Below, one piece after another: positions 8,637-17,608 of a stretch of DNA of 64,000 nucleotides. The notes under the pieces were generated by a model. It was not told the origin of the DNA. It saw nothing but the letters and a program-made list of their open reading frames with translations, and searched no databases. Positions within the stretch are counted from its first letter, which is position 1, and every line of letters begins with the position of its first letter. Source of the stretch: Tamlana crocina (GTDB taxonomy: Bacteria > Bacteroidota > Bacteroidia > Flavobacteriales > Flavobacteriaceae); assembly GCA_040429635.1 (NCBI GenBank), contig CP158972.1, positions 777,918 to 841,917 on the forward strand. The letters are read 5' to 3'. The position numbers and the translations under genes were made by a program.

Positions 8637-10091
8637 TTAATTTTCCCACCAAACTTTAGTTGTTATTTCGTCTCCTCCAATTCTCGTTGCAGCTGCATTG
8701 TAGTTTTGTGCATTTAGAGCTTGCTCGTCACTTGGATATTCAAAACGGCTAGGGTATGTTGAATAAAAGGCATCTGGGCCAGGGGCAATTGTACTTGGAA
8801 AGCCCGTGCGCTTAAATTCAATAAATCCTTGGTAATCTGTGTAGAATAGCGAAATGTATTTTTGATTTAAAATAGTTTCTAAGCTGTTATTGTAAGCTAC
8901 ACCGGTTCGAGTTAAATAATCGGTAGGCATGGTAACGTCCCAATATTCAAAATTAGAAGTAACACCTTCGTTGTAAAGTGCTTCTGCGTTCGCATTAATC
9001 CAACCTCTTTGTGCAGCTTCAGATAGAATAAAATTAACTTCACCATGCAACATTAAACGTGCTTGATTGGCATTTGGCTGCAAATAAAAATATGAAATAT
9101 TGAATTTTGATAAGAAAGCATCTCCGCCCTTGTATTCGTAAGCTGGGCCATCTACAATACCATTTTGCATACCTTCAATTTCTGGCGTGCCATTTTCAAC
9201 CGAATTAGCCGTAGGGTCTGCAAAAAACTCTAATCTTGGATCATCAAAGTTTTTAAGAAGGCCTACAAAGTTTTCAGAAATGCGGTATTCATTATAAGAC
9301 CCTACTCTATAAACCGATTCTTCGGTCACTGGGTGCGCATCAGGATTGGCCCCTAAAAAGGTTAATGTAGCATTGTCGTTGTTAGACTCCATTATAGGGT
9401 ATAACGACATGTTGTTGAAAATTGTAGCAATCTCTGAAGCTGCTTTTGTTGCATTTACCTCACTTAATCGTAATGCTAACCTTAAACGTAATGAGTTTGC
9501 AAACTTTTGCCATTTACTTAAATCGCCATTAAAAACCAAATCTCCTTTTATGGCAAACTGGGCATTTCCTAAAATAGTGTTGGCCTCGTCTAAAAGCTGT
9601 AACAAGCCATTGTAGATATCTTCTTGTGTATCATAAACAGGAGTTACATTACCTTCGTTAGCCAAGTTAACTTCGCTAAAAGGCACATCTCCCCACATAT
9701 CGGTTAATAAACTAAACAACCAAGCCTGCATAACTTTTGATACGCCTTCGTAACTTGAGTTACCTTCGGTAACGGCTATTTCTTCTAGTACTTTGGCATC
9801 TCGAATAGCTAGGTAATATGTGTCCCATTGGCCAGATTGTGCTCCCCAATCGAATAAATCGAATGATGTAAACACGATTCTAGCTCCATATTGCCCCATT
9901 AAGTTGCCTTCACTCCATGATGCGCTCACTGCAGTACGTATAGAGTTTCTTTGAAGATTGGTTAGTAATAATTCTGGATTTTTATTGATGCTTAAAGCAA
10001 CATCAGGATTGTCGTTTGAAACATCGAACTTATCGCAACCAGTAAATAAAATACTTATTGCTAATACTGTTAAAAAAGCTGTTTTTTTCAT
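8637..10091 (-). CDS. SusD/RagB-family outer-membrane lipoprotein (SusD-like_2)
   Basis: This 484-residue surface lipoprotein has a signal peptide and lipobox ending at Cys19 (LFTGC), followed by the 'NPDVALSINKNPELLLTN' region typical of the SusD-like_2 group. SusD proteins cap the SusC channel and bind the ligand before import. The gene lies 22 nt downstream of its SusC partner and directly upstream of the secreted phosphatases, so the pair probably imports a phosphorylated oligomer or its breakdown product. No glycoside hydrolase is present in the operon, which distinguishes it from an ordinary polysaccharide utilisation locus. Confidence 0.93.
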   Translation of the reverse strand: MKKTAFLTVLAISILFTGCDKFDVSNDNPDVALSINKNPELLLTNLQRNSIRTAVSASWSEGNLMGQYGARIVFTSFDLFDWGAQSGQWDTYYLAIRDAKVLEEIAVTEGNSSYEGVSKVMQAWLFSLLTDMWGDVPFSEVNLANEGNVTPVYDTQEDIYNGLLQLLDEANTILGNAQFAIKGDLVFNGDLSKWQKFANSLRLRLALRLSEVNATKAASEIATIFNNMSLYPIMESNNDNATLTFLGANPDAHPVTEESVYRVGSYNEYRISENFVGLLKNFDDPRLEFFADPTANSVENGTPEIEGMQNGIVDGPAYEYKGGDAFLSKFNISYFYLQPNANQARLMLHGEVNFILSEAAQRGWINANAEALYNEGVTSNFEYWDVTMPTDYLTRTGVAYNNSLETILNQKYISLFYTDYQGFIEFKRTGFPSTIAPGPDAFYSTYPSRFEYPSDEQALNAQNYNAAATRIGGDEITTKVWWEN

Positions 10092-10113
10092 GATTTATAC
10101 TTTTTTATTTTAA

Positions 10114-13100
10114 TTAAAATCTAGCATCAACTGAAAAACCAATGCTTCTTGTTGTAGGTACCGTTGCATTTTCTACCCCGGGTACATACCTGCCACCTCC
10201 AAAGGATAATAATTCGGGGTCTCCGTGGTTAAAATCTTTTGCCCACAACCACAAGTTATTACCGATAACCGATAGAGACATAGAGCTTAAACTTAAGTTT
10301 TTAATGATTTTTGGTGGCATATTATAGGTTAATCTTGCTTCCCTTAATTTTATAAAAGTAGCATCATACATACCTTCTGTGTCATTACTTCTTCGGTAGC
10401 GGTTATTATGATAGGCGTTAGCGGCAACAATAGTTGTGTTTGGTGTATAACTGCCATCTTCAAGCTGCATAACACCCGCTCCAATAACACCATCTGTTCT
10501 ATTATTTCCATTGCTGTCAACATAACTTAAACCAGAATCGGCAATTCCAGGATGCGCGCCCCCAAACTCTGGAGCTCTACCCCAAAGTGTTTCTATAGTG
10601 TTGCCCGATGTAGCTGCGATTAAACGTGTTCTTGATAACAAATCGCCGCCTTGTCTCCAATCAAATAAAAAGCTTAAGTTGAAGTTTTTATACTTAATAG
10701 AGTTGTTCCAACCTAAAGTAAAATCTGGATTGAAATTCCCAACTTTTCTAAGTGTGTTATCCTGTTGTACTAAACCTTCATTGAAGATAACTTGACCATG
10801 ATAAGGGCTGTTTTCATCTTCAACAGTTCTCAAGCCTGTGCCCCACATATCTCCTAATGAGCCTCCCTTTTCTGCAACTAAAGAAATCCCGTTGCCGCCA
10901 TAAACATAGCGATCTACACCGTCTTGAAGCTCTAAAATTTCATTACGGTTTAATCCGAAATTAAACGTAGTGTCCCATCTTAAATCTTCATTTTTTATAG
11001 GTGTTACGTCCAGTAATATCTCGACACCATGATTTAAGATTTTACCCGCATTGATGATTCTAGATGTTTTACCTGAAGTTGTAGGTAATTCTATTCCTAA
11101 AATTTGGTTTTTAGAAATGGTATTGTAATAAGTGGCATCAAAAGTAACGCGGTTTCCAAAGAACTTTAAATCGGCTCCAACCTCAAAAGAAGTTTGAATT
11201 TCTGGCTTTAAATTGTAGTTAGGCAATTCGTTTGATGGACTTGCGGTTGGGTTGTTTCCAACGGGAGTTCCCAGAAGATAAGGGTCTGCCAACCTAAACG
11301 CACCCGTATCACTACCTACTTGCGCCCAGCCAGCTCTTAATTTTGCAAAAGACAACTTGCTGTTTCCATTGGCCTCTTTTAGTACTGCAGCGAACGATGC
11401 AGAAGGGTAAAAATACGAGTTATGTTGTGTTGGCAAGGTTGAAGACCAATCGTTCCTTGCTGTTAAATCTAAAAAATATTTATCGTCCCACTCTAAATGC
11501 GCAAAAGCATATAATGAGTTGATTTGTTTTTCTGGACGGTCTGAGCGTTGCACTAAAGCACCATCAGCATTGTAGAACGAATAAACTTCTGGTAATAATA
11601 ATTTGTTGGTCATTAGTGAGTTGTAATGGTTTTTCTGCACCATTCTGTTTCCACCAGCATTTATGTTTACACCTAGCTTTTCGTTAAACGTTTTATCGTA
11701 AGTTAATAAGAAATCTAAATTGGTTTCTTGGAAGTTAACTTTATCTTCACGGTATTGCCCATAAGGAAAGCGTTGAGTAGAGTACGCTCTTTTTATAAAA
11801 CGATATTCTGAAAAGAAGTCACGCCCGCCACGAACCATAAGCTTAATATCGTCTGTGAAATTATAAGTAGCAGAAAGGTTACCTATAACTCTATCTTTTG
11901 CTAGGCCATTGGTGTTTTCATACATCGTAAAATATGGGTTGTCATGATAATTATAGTTGTAGTTATATTGCTGAAAACCCTCTAAACCCTCTTGCCAATA
12001 GTTTCTTAGGCTTTTTACGTTAACCTGCTGTCCCCACCAGATGAATAAGTACATCACAGATTCTGTACCGTATCCATTAACGTGTCGGTTATCAGAGTCT
12101 GTGCGGATATAATTTACTTTTGAAGAAACTTTTAATCGTTTGCCAAGGTTATAATCCCCTGAAAAAGATATTGTGTTTCTCTGTAAATCTGTGTTAGGTA
12201 AAATACCTTTGTTGTCTAAATTGGTGTAGCCTACACGGTAATTCCCGTTTTCGTTAGAGCCATAAAACGATAAGCTGTTAGTAAAGGTTGTTCCTGTTTC
12301 TAAAAATTCTTCAACAGGATTGCCTCCATAAACAAAAGGTGTTGGTGTAATGGTGCCTCGCCTTGATAAATCTACGCCCGATGGCCCCAATATATAATCT
12401 AAACCATGCACATCTGCACCTCTTAAACCATTGGCTGTTGGTGAGTCGTGTTGGGCTATTAACTGTCCGTTCATTCTTGGTCCCCAAGACTCATCTACAC
12501 CATCATAAGTTCCGTTGCCATAACCATCAACAAATGAAAATTCAAAGTTTTTACCTTGGCCATAAACGTCTTGGTATTCAGGAACTTTTAAGGCATTCTC
12601 GAAAGTAACTTTAGAGCTTACAGAAACGCCAAATTTCTTGCCCTTTCCCGATTTGGTAGTGATAATAATAGCTCCGTTCGCGGCTCTAGAGCCGTAAAGA
12701 GCTGTTGCATTGGCTCCTTTAAGAACAGATACAGATTCTACATCTTCTGGGTTAACCTCGGCACCACCGTTGCCATAGTCAATATTCATGTTGCCTGCTC
12801 CTCCTAAAGTGTTGGTTCTAGTATCTGTAGTATTGTTAATAGGAATGCCATCTACAACAAAAAGAGGTTGGTTATCGCCCGCCATAGAAGAGTAGCCGCG
12901 AATTACAATTGATGAAGATTGTCCAGGGCCTGTTCCATTTGTTACAACCTGTACACCGGCAGTTTTTCCCGAAAGTGTACTAACAAAATTAGTACTGGTT
13001 GATTTTGATAATTCTTCCCCGTCTACTTGTTGAAATGCATAGCCAAGCGATTTTTCATCTCTGGTAATATTTAAAGCTGTAACAACAACTTCATCCAAAG

Positions 13101-13422
13101 ACTCTAGGTTTGGAAGTAATTTTACATGGCCTAAATCTTTACTCTCGTTATTACTTATGTTAAGATCTAATACTTTAGTTTGAAAACCAATTGAAGATAA
13201 TTCAATTTGTATGTCTCCTGTTTCAATTTTCGTAATATTGAATTTTCCGTCGAAGTCTGAAATGGTCCCTTTTGTTGTCCCTTTTACAATAACATTTACA
13301 CCTGAAACAGGTATGGAGGTCTCGTCTACCACCACGCCACGTATTTCTCCATTTTGAGAAATGGAAGAGGTAGAATAAAGAATACTAATTAGAACAATTA
13401 GTAGTTTGTAATGTGTTTTCAT
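10114..13422 (-). CDS. SusC/RagA-family TonB-linked outer-membrane transporter
   Basis: This 1102-residue protein has a signal peptide (cleavage near SSISQ), a carboxypeptidase-regulatory-like domain at about 25-110 (IRGVVVDETSIPVSGVNV), a TonB plug at about 115-235 (FVSTLSGKTAGVQVVTNG, QPLFVVDGIPI), the SusC signature VSVLKGANATALYGSRAANG and a long 22-strand barrel ending in a terminal aromatic residue (ARF). It forms an energy-driven import channel with the SusD protein. It is the first gene of a five-gene operon that continues with three secreted phosphatase- or nuclease-type enzymes. Phased GTTAA/AACAT half-sites lie about 100-135 nt upstream of the start codon. Confidence 0.95.
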   Translation of the reverse strand: MKTHYKLLIVLISILYSTSSISQNGEIRGVVVDETSIPVSGVNVIVKGTTKGTISDFDGKFNITKIETGDIQIELSSIGFQTKVLDLNISNNESKDLGHVKLLPNLESLDEVVVTALNITRDEKSLGYAFQQVDGEELSKSTSTNFVSTLSGKTAGVQVVTNGTGPGQSSSIVIRGYSSMAGDNQPLFVVDGIPINNTTDTRTNTLGGAGNMNIDYGNGGAEVNPEDVESVSVLKGANATALYGSRAANGAIIITTKSGKGKKFGVSVSSKVTFENALKVPEYQDVYGQGKNFEFSFVDGYGNGTYDGVDESWGPRMNGQLIAQHDSPTANGLRGADVHGLDYILGPSGVDLSRRGTITPTPFVYGGNPVEEFLETGTTFTNSLSFYGSNENGNYRVGYTNLDNKGILPNTDLQRNTISFSGDYNLGKRLKVSSKVNYIRTDSDNRHVNGYGTESVMYLFIWWGQQVNVKSLRNYWQEGLEGFQQYNYNYNYHDNPYFTMYENTNGLAKDRVIGNLSATYNFTDDIKLMVRGGRDFFSEYRFIKRAYSTQRFPYGQYREDKVNFQETNLDFLLTYDKTFNEKLGVNINAGGNRMVQKNHYNSLMTNKLLLPEVYSFYNADGALVQRSDRPEKQINSLYAFAHLEWDDKYFLDLTARNDWSSTLPTQHNSYFYPSASFAAVLKEANGNSKLSFAKLRAGWAQVGSDTGAFRLADPYLLGTPVGNNPTASPSNELPNYNLKPEIQTSFEVGADLKFFGNRVTFDATYYNTISKNQILGIELPTTSGKTSRIINAGKILNHGVEILLDVTPIKNEDLRWDTTFNFGLNRNEILELQDGVDRYVYGGNGISLVAEKGGSLGDMWGTGLRTVEDENSPYHGQVIFNEGLVQQDNTLRKVGNFNPDFTLGWNNSIKYKNFNLSFLFDWRQGGDLLSRTRLIAATSGNTIETLWGRAPEFGGAHPGIADSGLSYVDSNGNNRTDGVIGAGVMQLEDGSYTPNTTIVAANAYHNNRYRRSNDTEGMYDATFIKLREARLTYNMPPKIIKNLSLSSMSLSVIGNNLWLWAKDFNHGDPELLSFGGGRYVPGVENATVPTTRSIGFSVDARF

Positions 13423-13524
13423 TTAGAAATATTTTACATTAGTTAAAATTTACGCTGCAAAATAAATGTGTTATTTACTATTTGTAAACTTTGCAATGTT
13501 ATATTATAATCATGAAAACATATA

Positions 13525-13555
13525 TTAACAGTTAATTAAATGTTAACAATGTTAA
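13525..13555 (-). promoter_or_regulatory. Phased GTTAA/AACAT half-sites upstream of susC
   Basis: On the plus strand GTTAA begins at 13531 and 13542 (11 bp apart) and again at 13551 (9 bp), with a TTAACA at 13525. On the minus strand the first pair reads as two 7+4 units, TTAACAT-TTAA and TTAACTG-TTAA. The arrangement resembles the sites found at 58-62 kb next to phosphate genes. It sits about 100-135 nt upstream of the susC start. Function is inferred from periodicity and gene context only. Confidence 0.35.
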
Positions 13556-13604
13556 CGTTTTGCCATGCCGTTTTTAAAGTTGTCAATACTAATGGACTTA
13601 CTAT

Positions 13605-13800
13605 ATTGTAGTGGACATAAAGAAGGGGGAACTATCTTAACAGATTTTAAAATTTAAGATCTATGATAAAAAAGCGAGTTTACAGTGTAGAATTTAAAAG
13701 AAGAGGGGGGCTTAAACATAGCCTGTTTACAGATTTGCTAAAAAAGGGAGTTTTACCTTAGTCAACGGCATTATGGATCTACAAGAATAGCGAAGCAATG
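13605..13800 (+). pseudogene. Possible IS3-family OrfA remnant
   Basis: A short plus-strand reading frame from 13663 begins MIKKRVYSVEFKRR, matching the usual opening of IS3-family OrfA helix-turn-helix proteins. It loses similarity after about 15 residues and stops within about 35. It is preceded at 13608 by TGTAGTGGACA, which resembles an IS3-type terminal sequence starting with TG. No OrfB and no right end are visible. If real, this is a heavily degraded fragment; the match is short enough to be chance. Confidence 0.33.
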
Positions 13801-13910
13801 TAATGCGCGGTTTGCAGACAATTAATAAGTAGGTTATAGAGTATAAGCCTGATATATGAAATAGAAAGAGAATTTTACTAATTATAAAAAGAGTTAAAAA
13901 AACAAGTTAT

Positions 13911-15740
13911 TTATTCGCCATTATTCCCATTAAACTTACGTTCCAATTCGGCTTGAAATTCTTCCATAACGGGGCGTACGGTACTTTCGGGAAGGTCGGC
14001 TATTTTAATGTACATCAATCCGTCTACAGAGTTGTTAAATAGCGGATCCACATTAAAGGCTACCAGTTTGGCGTTTTGTTTTATGTATTTTTTAAGGAGT
14101 ACGGGCAGACGCAATGCTCCAGGCTCTATTTCGTCAATAATGCGGTCGAATTTATTTAAATCGGCTTCGGTTTCATCGAAAACAAAATCTTTGTCGGCAT
14201 CCTTAAGTTTTACCTTAAACTCTTTTTTTGGCCGTACATACTGTGCAATATAAGGGTCGTAGTAATGCGATTTCATAAACTCGATCATCAACGATTTAGA
14301 GAAGTTCGAAAACTGGTTGCTAATACTTACCCCGCCTATTAAGTAATTGTGCTCCGGATAACGTAGGGTAGTGTGTACAATGCCTTTCCAAAGTAAAAAC
14401 AGTGGCATGGGTTTTTGTTGGTATTCTTTAATAATGAAGGCGCGACCCATTTCAATGGATTCGCTCATCATTTTATATAATTCAGGCTCGAACCTAAAGA
14501 GGTCTTGCAGATAGAACCCGTTAATGCCAAAGCGTTCAAAAATTTGTGAGCCTAATCCCATGCGATAGGCACCTACCATAACATTTTTATCGTTGTCCCA
14601 TAAAAACATGTGGTGATAATATTCGTCAAAATGGTCTAGGTCTATGGCTTCGTTGGTGCCTTCGCCCACTTCCCGAAAGGTGATTTCGCGTAGTCTGCCA
14701 ATTTCACGTAATATGTTGGGCACTTTTTTAGCCTCGGCTAAAAACACTTCGTAGTTTTTGCTTTCTAATAACCTAGAGCCGTCCTGTCTTAGCATTTCAA
14801 CTTCTTGTGCCATCAACGCCGAATCGACGGGAGTAACAATGTTTTTTGGTGATTTTGAAGCTTTTAAGGTGGATGACAGGCCGTCTAGAATTTTCGATTT
14901 ATGCTCGAAGGCATTGGCCAACATATAGGTTTTGCGGCGTAAAAACTCTGAAAAATCTTTAAGATTGGCATGTTCATTTTGGTCTTCTACAGAAATGGGC
15001 CTGCCTATTCGCACTTTAATGGTGCGTCGTTTCTGTGTAAGCAATTCCGAAGGGAGTTTGGCTGTTCTAAACGTATCGTTAATTTTTGAAAGCTTGTAGA
15101 ACAACTTGCTGTTTTTTGCGTGGAAATAAATGGGCACTACGGGTACTTCAGCTTTTTTTGTCAATTTCATGGCGGCTTCTTCCCATGGGCGATCTACTAC
15201 TAATTTTCCATCACGATAGGTGGAAACTTCTCCGGCAGGGAAAATGCCCAACGGATGTCCTTCCCTTAAATGTAAAATAGAATTTTTAAAACCGGCAACA
15301 CTCGATTTTACGTCCTTTCGATCTTCAAAAGGATTTACCGGCATAATGAAAGGTTTTAAAGGTTCAATGCGATGCAGCAAAAAGTTGGCTATAATTTTAA
15401 AATCCTGGCGCTGTTCCAACATTAATTTTAACAACAAAATGCCATCTATCCCACCAAGTGGGTGGTTCGAAATGGTAATGTAGGCGCCATCTTTTGGCAA
15501 GCGTTTTAAATCCTCTTCGGGAATTTCAAACTTGATTTGGAAGTCGTCCAAAATGGCATTCAAAAAGTTCAAATCGTTATGATGCTTATTGCGGTTGTAT
15601 ATTTTGTTGAGGGTAGATATTTTAAGGAGTTTCATTAGCAGCCAGCCTATAAAAGTGCCAATAAATCCGTACTTATCCAGCTGGATGGCTTTAGCGACTT
15701 CTTTGGCAGATACTAAACCGGTATGATGTGGTTTGCTCAT
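13911..15740 (-). CDS. Bifunctional aminolipid acyltransferase (OlsF-like: PlsC-type + GNAT-type)
   Basis: This 609-residue fusion has an N-terminal lysophospholipid-acyltransferase domain (about 60-290) with a catalytic His/Asp motif NHPLGGIDG and an acceptor motif FPAGEVST. The C-terminal half (about 330-560) is an OlsB/hemolysin-type N-acyltransferase (FREVGEGTNEA, MVGAYRMG, EMGRAFI). In ornithine-lipid synthesis the C-terminal domain acylates the amino acid amine and the N-terminal domain adds the second acyl chain, giving a phosphorus-free membrane lipid. The spacing in the first motif is His-x5-Asp rather than the textbook x4. The gene follows aspartate kinase by 21 nt. Whether the head group is ornithine, lysine or glycine cannot be read from sequence. 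Confidence 0.82.
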   Translation of the reverse strand: MSKPHHTGLVSAKEVAKAIQLDKYGFIGTFIGWLLMKLLKISTLNKIYNRNKHHNDLNFLNAILDDFQIKFEIPEEDLKRLPKDGAYITISNHPLGGIDGILLLKLMLEQRQDFKIIANFLLHRIEPLKPFIMPVNPFEDRKDVKSSVAGFKNSILHLREGHPLGIFPAGEVSTYRDGKLVVDRPWEEAAMKLTKKAEVPVVPIYFHAKNSKLFYKLSKINDTFRTAKLPSELLTQKRRTIKVRIGRPISVEDQNEHANLKDFSEFLRRKTYMLANAFEHKSKILDGLSSTLKASKSPKNIVTPVDSALMAQEVEMLRQDGSRLLESKNYEVFLAEAKKVPNILREIGRLREITFREVGEGTNEAIDLDHFDEYYHHMFLWDNDKNVMVGAYRMGLGSQIFERFGINGFYLQDLFRFEPELYKMMSESIEMGRAFIIKEYQQKPMPLFLLWKGIVHTTLRYPEHNYLIGGVSISNQFSNFSKSLMIEFMKSHYYDPYIAQYVRPKKEFKVKLKDADKDFVFDETEADLNKFDRIIDEIEPGALRLPVLLKKYIKQNAKLVAFNVDPLFNNSVDGLMYIKIADLPESTVRPVMEEFQAELERKFNGNNGE

Positions 15741-15761
15741 GCTGTAAATGTACTAAATAGT

Positions 15762-17012
15762 TTATTGAGTTACTATCTGTATGGTTTCTGGTGTTAACTG
15801 TTTTAACAACACGGTTTTACCCGTTTCGATTTGGTTTATGGACGATTGGGTATAGTGCCGAATAGTGTAAAGCGACACATTTTCATGACAAGTTACTTTA
15901 AATTTTGCTTTTAATTGCCGTAAGAGTGCCTCTAATTTGTCGTAAATATTATCGATGCATACCGAAAAGCTGATGGCCGAATTTTGAATAACATCCACTT
16001 TCATTTTGAATTGGTGCAATAGGGAGAAAATTTCGCTGATATTGTCTTCCACAATGAATGAAAAATCTAATGAAGACAGTGAAATGAGAATTTGATTCTT
16101 TTTAAGAATAAAGCAAGGTACCTTAGGCTGCATGGTTGTGTTTTTTTCGATTACGGTACCTTTTTGCATGGGGTTTAAAAACGATTTAACATAAAGCGGT
16201 ATTTCCTTACGCTGCAAGGGTTGCAGGGTTTTAGGGTGGATTACCGAAGCGCCGTAAAAAGTAAGTTCGATAGCTTCGCGGTACGACATGTTACTGAGCA
16301 ACTGCGCATGGTTAAAATAACGTGGGTCGGCATTGAGCACACCGGGGACATCTTTCCAAATGGTAACGCTTTCTGCGTTTAGACAGTACGCAAAAATGGC
16401 TGCGGTATAGTCGCTGCCTTCTCGCCCAAGTGTTGTGGTAAAATTGTTATCGTCGCTGCCCAAAAAACCTTGTGTGATGTTTAAAACCGATTTATTGAAT
16501 TTTGAGGCGATAAGGTGCTGGGTACTGTTCCAATCTACTCGGGCTTGCCGATAATAGTTGTTGGTTTTTATTAGATTTCGGGCGTCTATCCATTGATTTT
16601 TTAGTCCGGCATTGTTCAGATACTCACTAACAATGGTAGTAGAAATAAGTTCGCCGTAGCTTACAATTTGGTCATAAACAAAATTATAATCGGGCGATTT
16701 GTTCACTTTTAATAAAGCGTCGAGTTCGTCAAAAAGTGCTGCCGTTTTTTTGAATGCTGGATGATTTTCGTCATCAAACAAATCCAATAGAATTCCATTG
16801 TGGTATTTTTTAACGTCCTGTAAGGTACTTTGCAATTCGGCTTTGTTTTCAAAATAATTTTGAACCACAAGTTCGAGGGCGTTGGTGGTTTTTCCCATGG
16901 CCGAAACCACCACCAAAGTATTTTTATACCCCACCAATTTTAAAACCTTTACCAGATTTTTTACGCCGTTGGCATCTTTTACCGAGGCTCCCCCAAATTT
17001 AAATACTTGCAT
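15762..17012 (-). CDS. lysC: Aspartate kinase
   Basis: This 416-residue monofunctional aspartokinase phosphorylates aspartate, the first step toward lysine, threonine and methionine. It opens with the amino-acid-kinase signature VFKFGGASVKD (residues 3-13), carries TTTLGREGSDYTAAIFA and WKDVPGVLNADPR in the catalytic core, and ends with about 130 residues of ACT-type regulatory sequence. The first ACT repeat is recognisable (ISLSSLDFSFIVEDN), so feedback regulation is likely. It starts 1 nt after the GNAT gene stop and is followed by the aminolipid acyltransferase, probably in one operon. Confidence 0.93.
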   Translation of the reverse strand: MQVFKFGGASVKDANGVKNLVKVLKLVGYKNTLVVVSAMGKTTNALELVVQNYFENKAELQSTLQDVKKYHNGILLDLFDDENHPAFKKTAALFDELDALLKVNKSPDYNFVYDQIVSYGELISTTIVSEYLNNAGLKNQWIDARNLIKTNNYYRQARVDWNSTQHLIASKFNKSVLNITQGFLGSDDNNFTTTLGREGSDYTAAIFAYCLNAESVTIWKDVPGVLNADPRYFNHAQLLSNMSYREAIELTFYGASVIHPKTLQPLQRKEIPLYVKSFLNPMQKGTVIEKNTTMQPKVPCFILKKNQILISLSSLDFSFIVEDNISEIFSLLHQFKMKVDVIQNSAISFSVCIDNIYDKLEALLRQLKAKFKVTCHENVSLYTIRHYTQSSINQIETGKTVLLKQLTPETIQIVTQ

Positions 17013-17013
17013 C

Positions 17014-17493
17014 TTATAGTTTTGAAACGTAATTTTTTATGCCTTCTTCAGTTAAATGGACTACATTCCAGTCGCGCAATACGTTGGCGCCTATTTTTTC
17101 ATAGAGTTCTATGGCAGGTGTGTTCCAGTCCAATACTTCCCAGTTAATACGCTTTACGCCCAAGCTGTGGCCGTATTTTATCACTTCGTCTAAAAGCGCC
17201 GTGCCTATTCCCGATCCGCGAGCGGTTTTGCTCACCACTAAATCTTCTAAGTGCAGGATTCGGCCTTTCCATGTGGAGTAGCGGTTATAAACCAATGCGA
17301 TGCCTTTTATTTTTTTATCGGCTTCGGCAACAAAGCAAGTAAAAGCCGGATTTGTTCCAAAACCATCGTTTTCCAAATCTTCAATGGTCACTTCAACAGC
17401 ATCGGGTTCTTTTTCAAAAACAGCAAGTTCGTGTATTAAATCGAGCACTTGCGGCATATCTTTTTTTGTAGATTTTCTTATTGTAAAATTCAT
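17014..17493 (-). CDS. GNAT-family N-acetyltransferase (diamine acetyltransferase-like)
   Basis: This 159-residue single-domain GNAT protein has the acetyl-CoA pyrophosphate-binding loop ARGSGIG preceded by the strand ILHLEDLVVSKT, and the motif WEVLDWNTPAIELYEKIGA near residue 120. The pattern is closest to spermidine/spermine or thialysine acetyltransferases. It is the first gene of a minus-strand operon with lysC and the OlsF-like gene and is divergent from fbp (115 nt between the starts). The substrate is unknown; a lysine- or diamine-like substrate would suit both the family and the neighbours, but that is inference. Confidence 0.85.
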   Translation of the reverse strand: MNFTIRKSTKKDMPQVLDLIHELAVFEKEPDAVEVTIEDLENDGFGTNPAFTCFVAEADKKIKGIALVYNRYSTWKGRILHLEDLVVSKTARGSGIGTALLDEVIKYGHSLGVKRINWEVLDWNTPAIELYEKIGANVLRDWNVVHLTEEGIKNYVSKL

Positions 17494-17608
17494 ATTCTTT
17501 AAAAATTACACCAAATATAGTTTAAAGTTAAATAATTAATTATTAGCTAACGAAAACGTTGTAGTTTGCTGAAAAAAACTGTTAATTTGTGTTAACAAAC
17601 AATCCATT

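Larger units (their letters stand above)
13423..13910. other. 488-nt region without an intact gene
   Basis: This region holds the leader and promoter of the SusC operon on its left and a probable insertion-sequence fragment in its middle. I see no intact reading frame. On the minus strand a TTTGCAG (complement of CTGCAAA at 13455-13461) is a candidate -7 element for susC, although its upstream part does not match the TAnnTTTG consensus exactly. The right end, next to the OlsF-like gene stop, shows no clear terminator. Confidence 0.5.
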
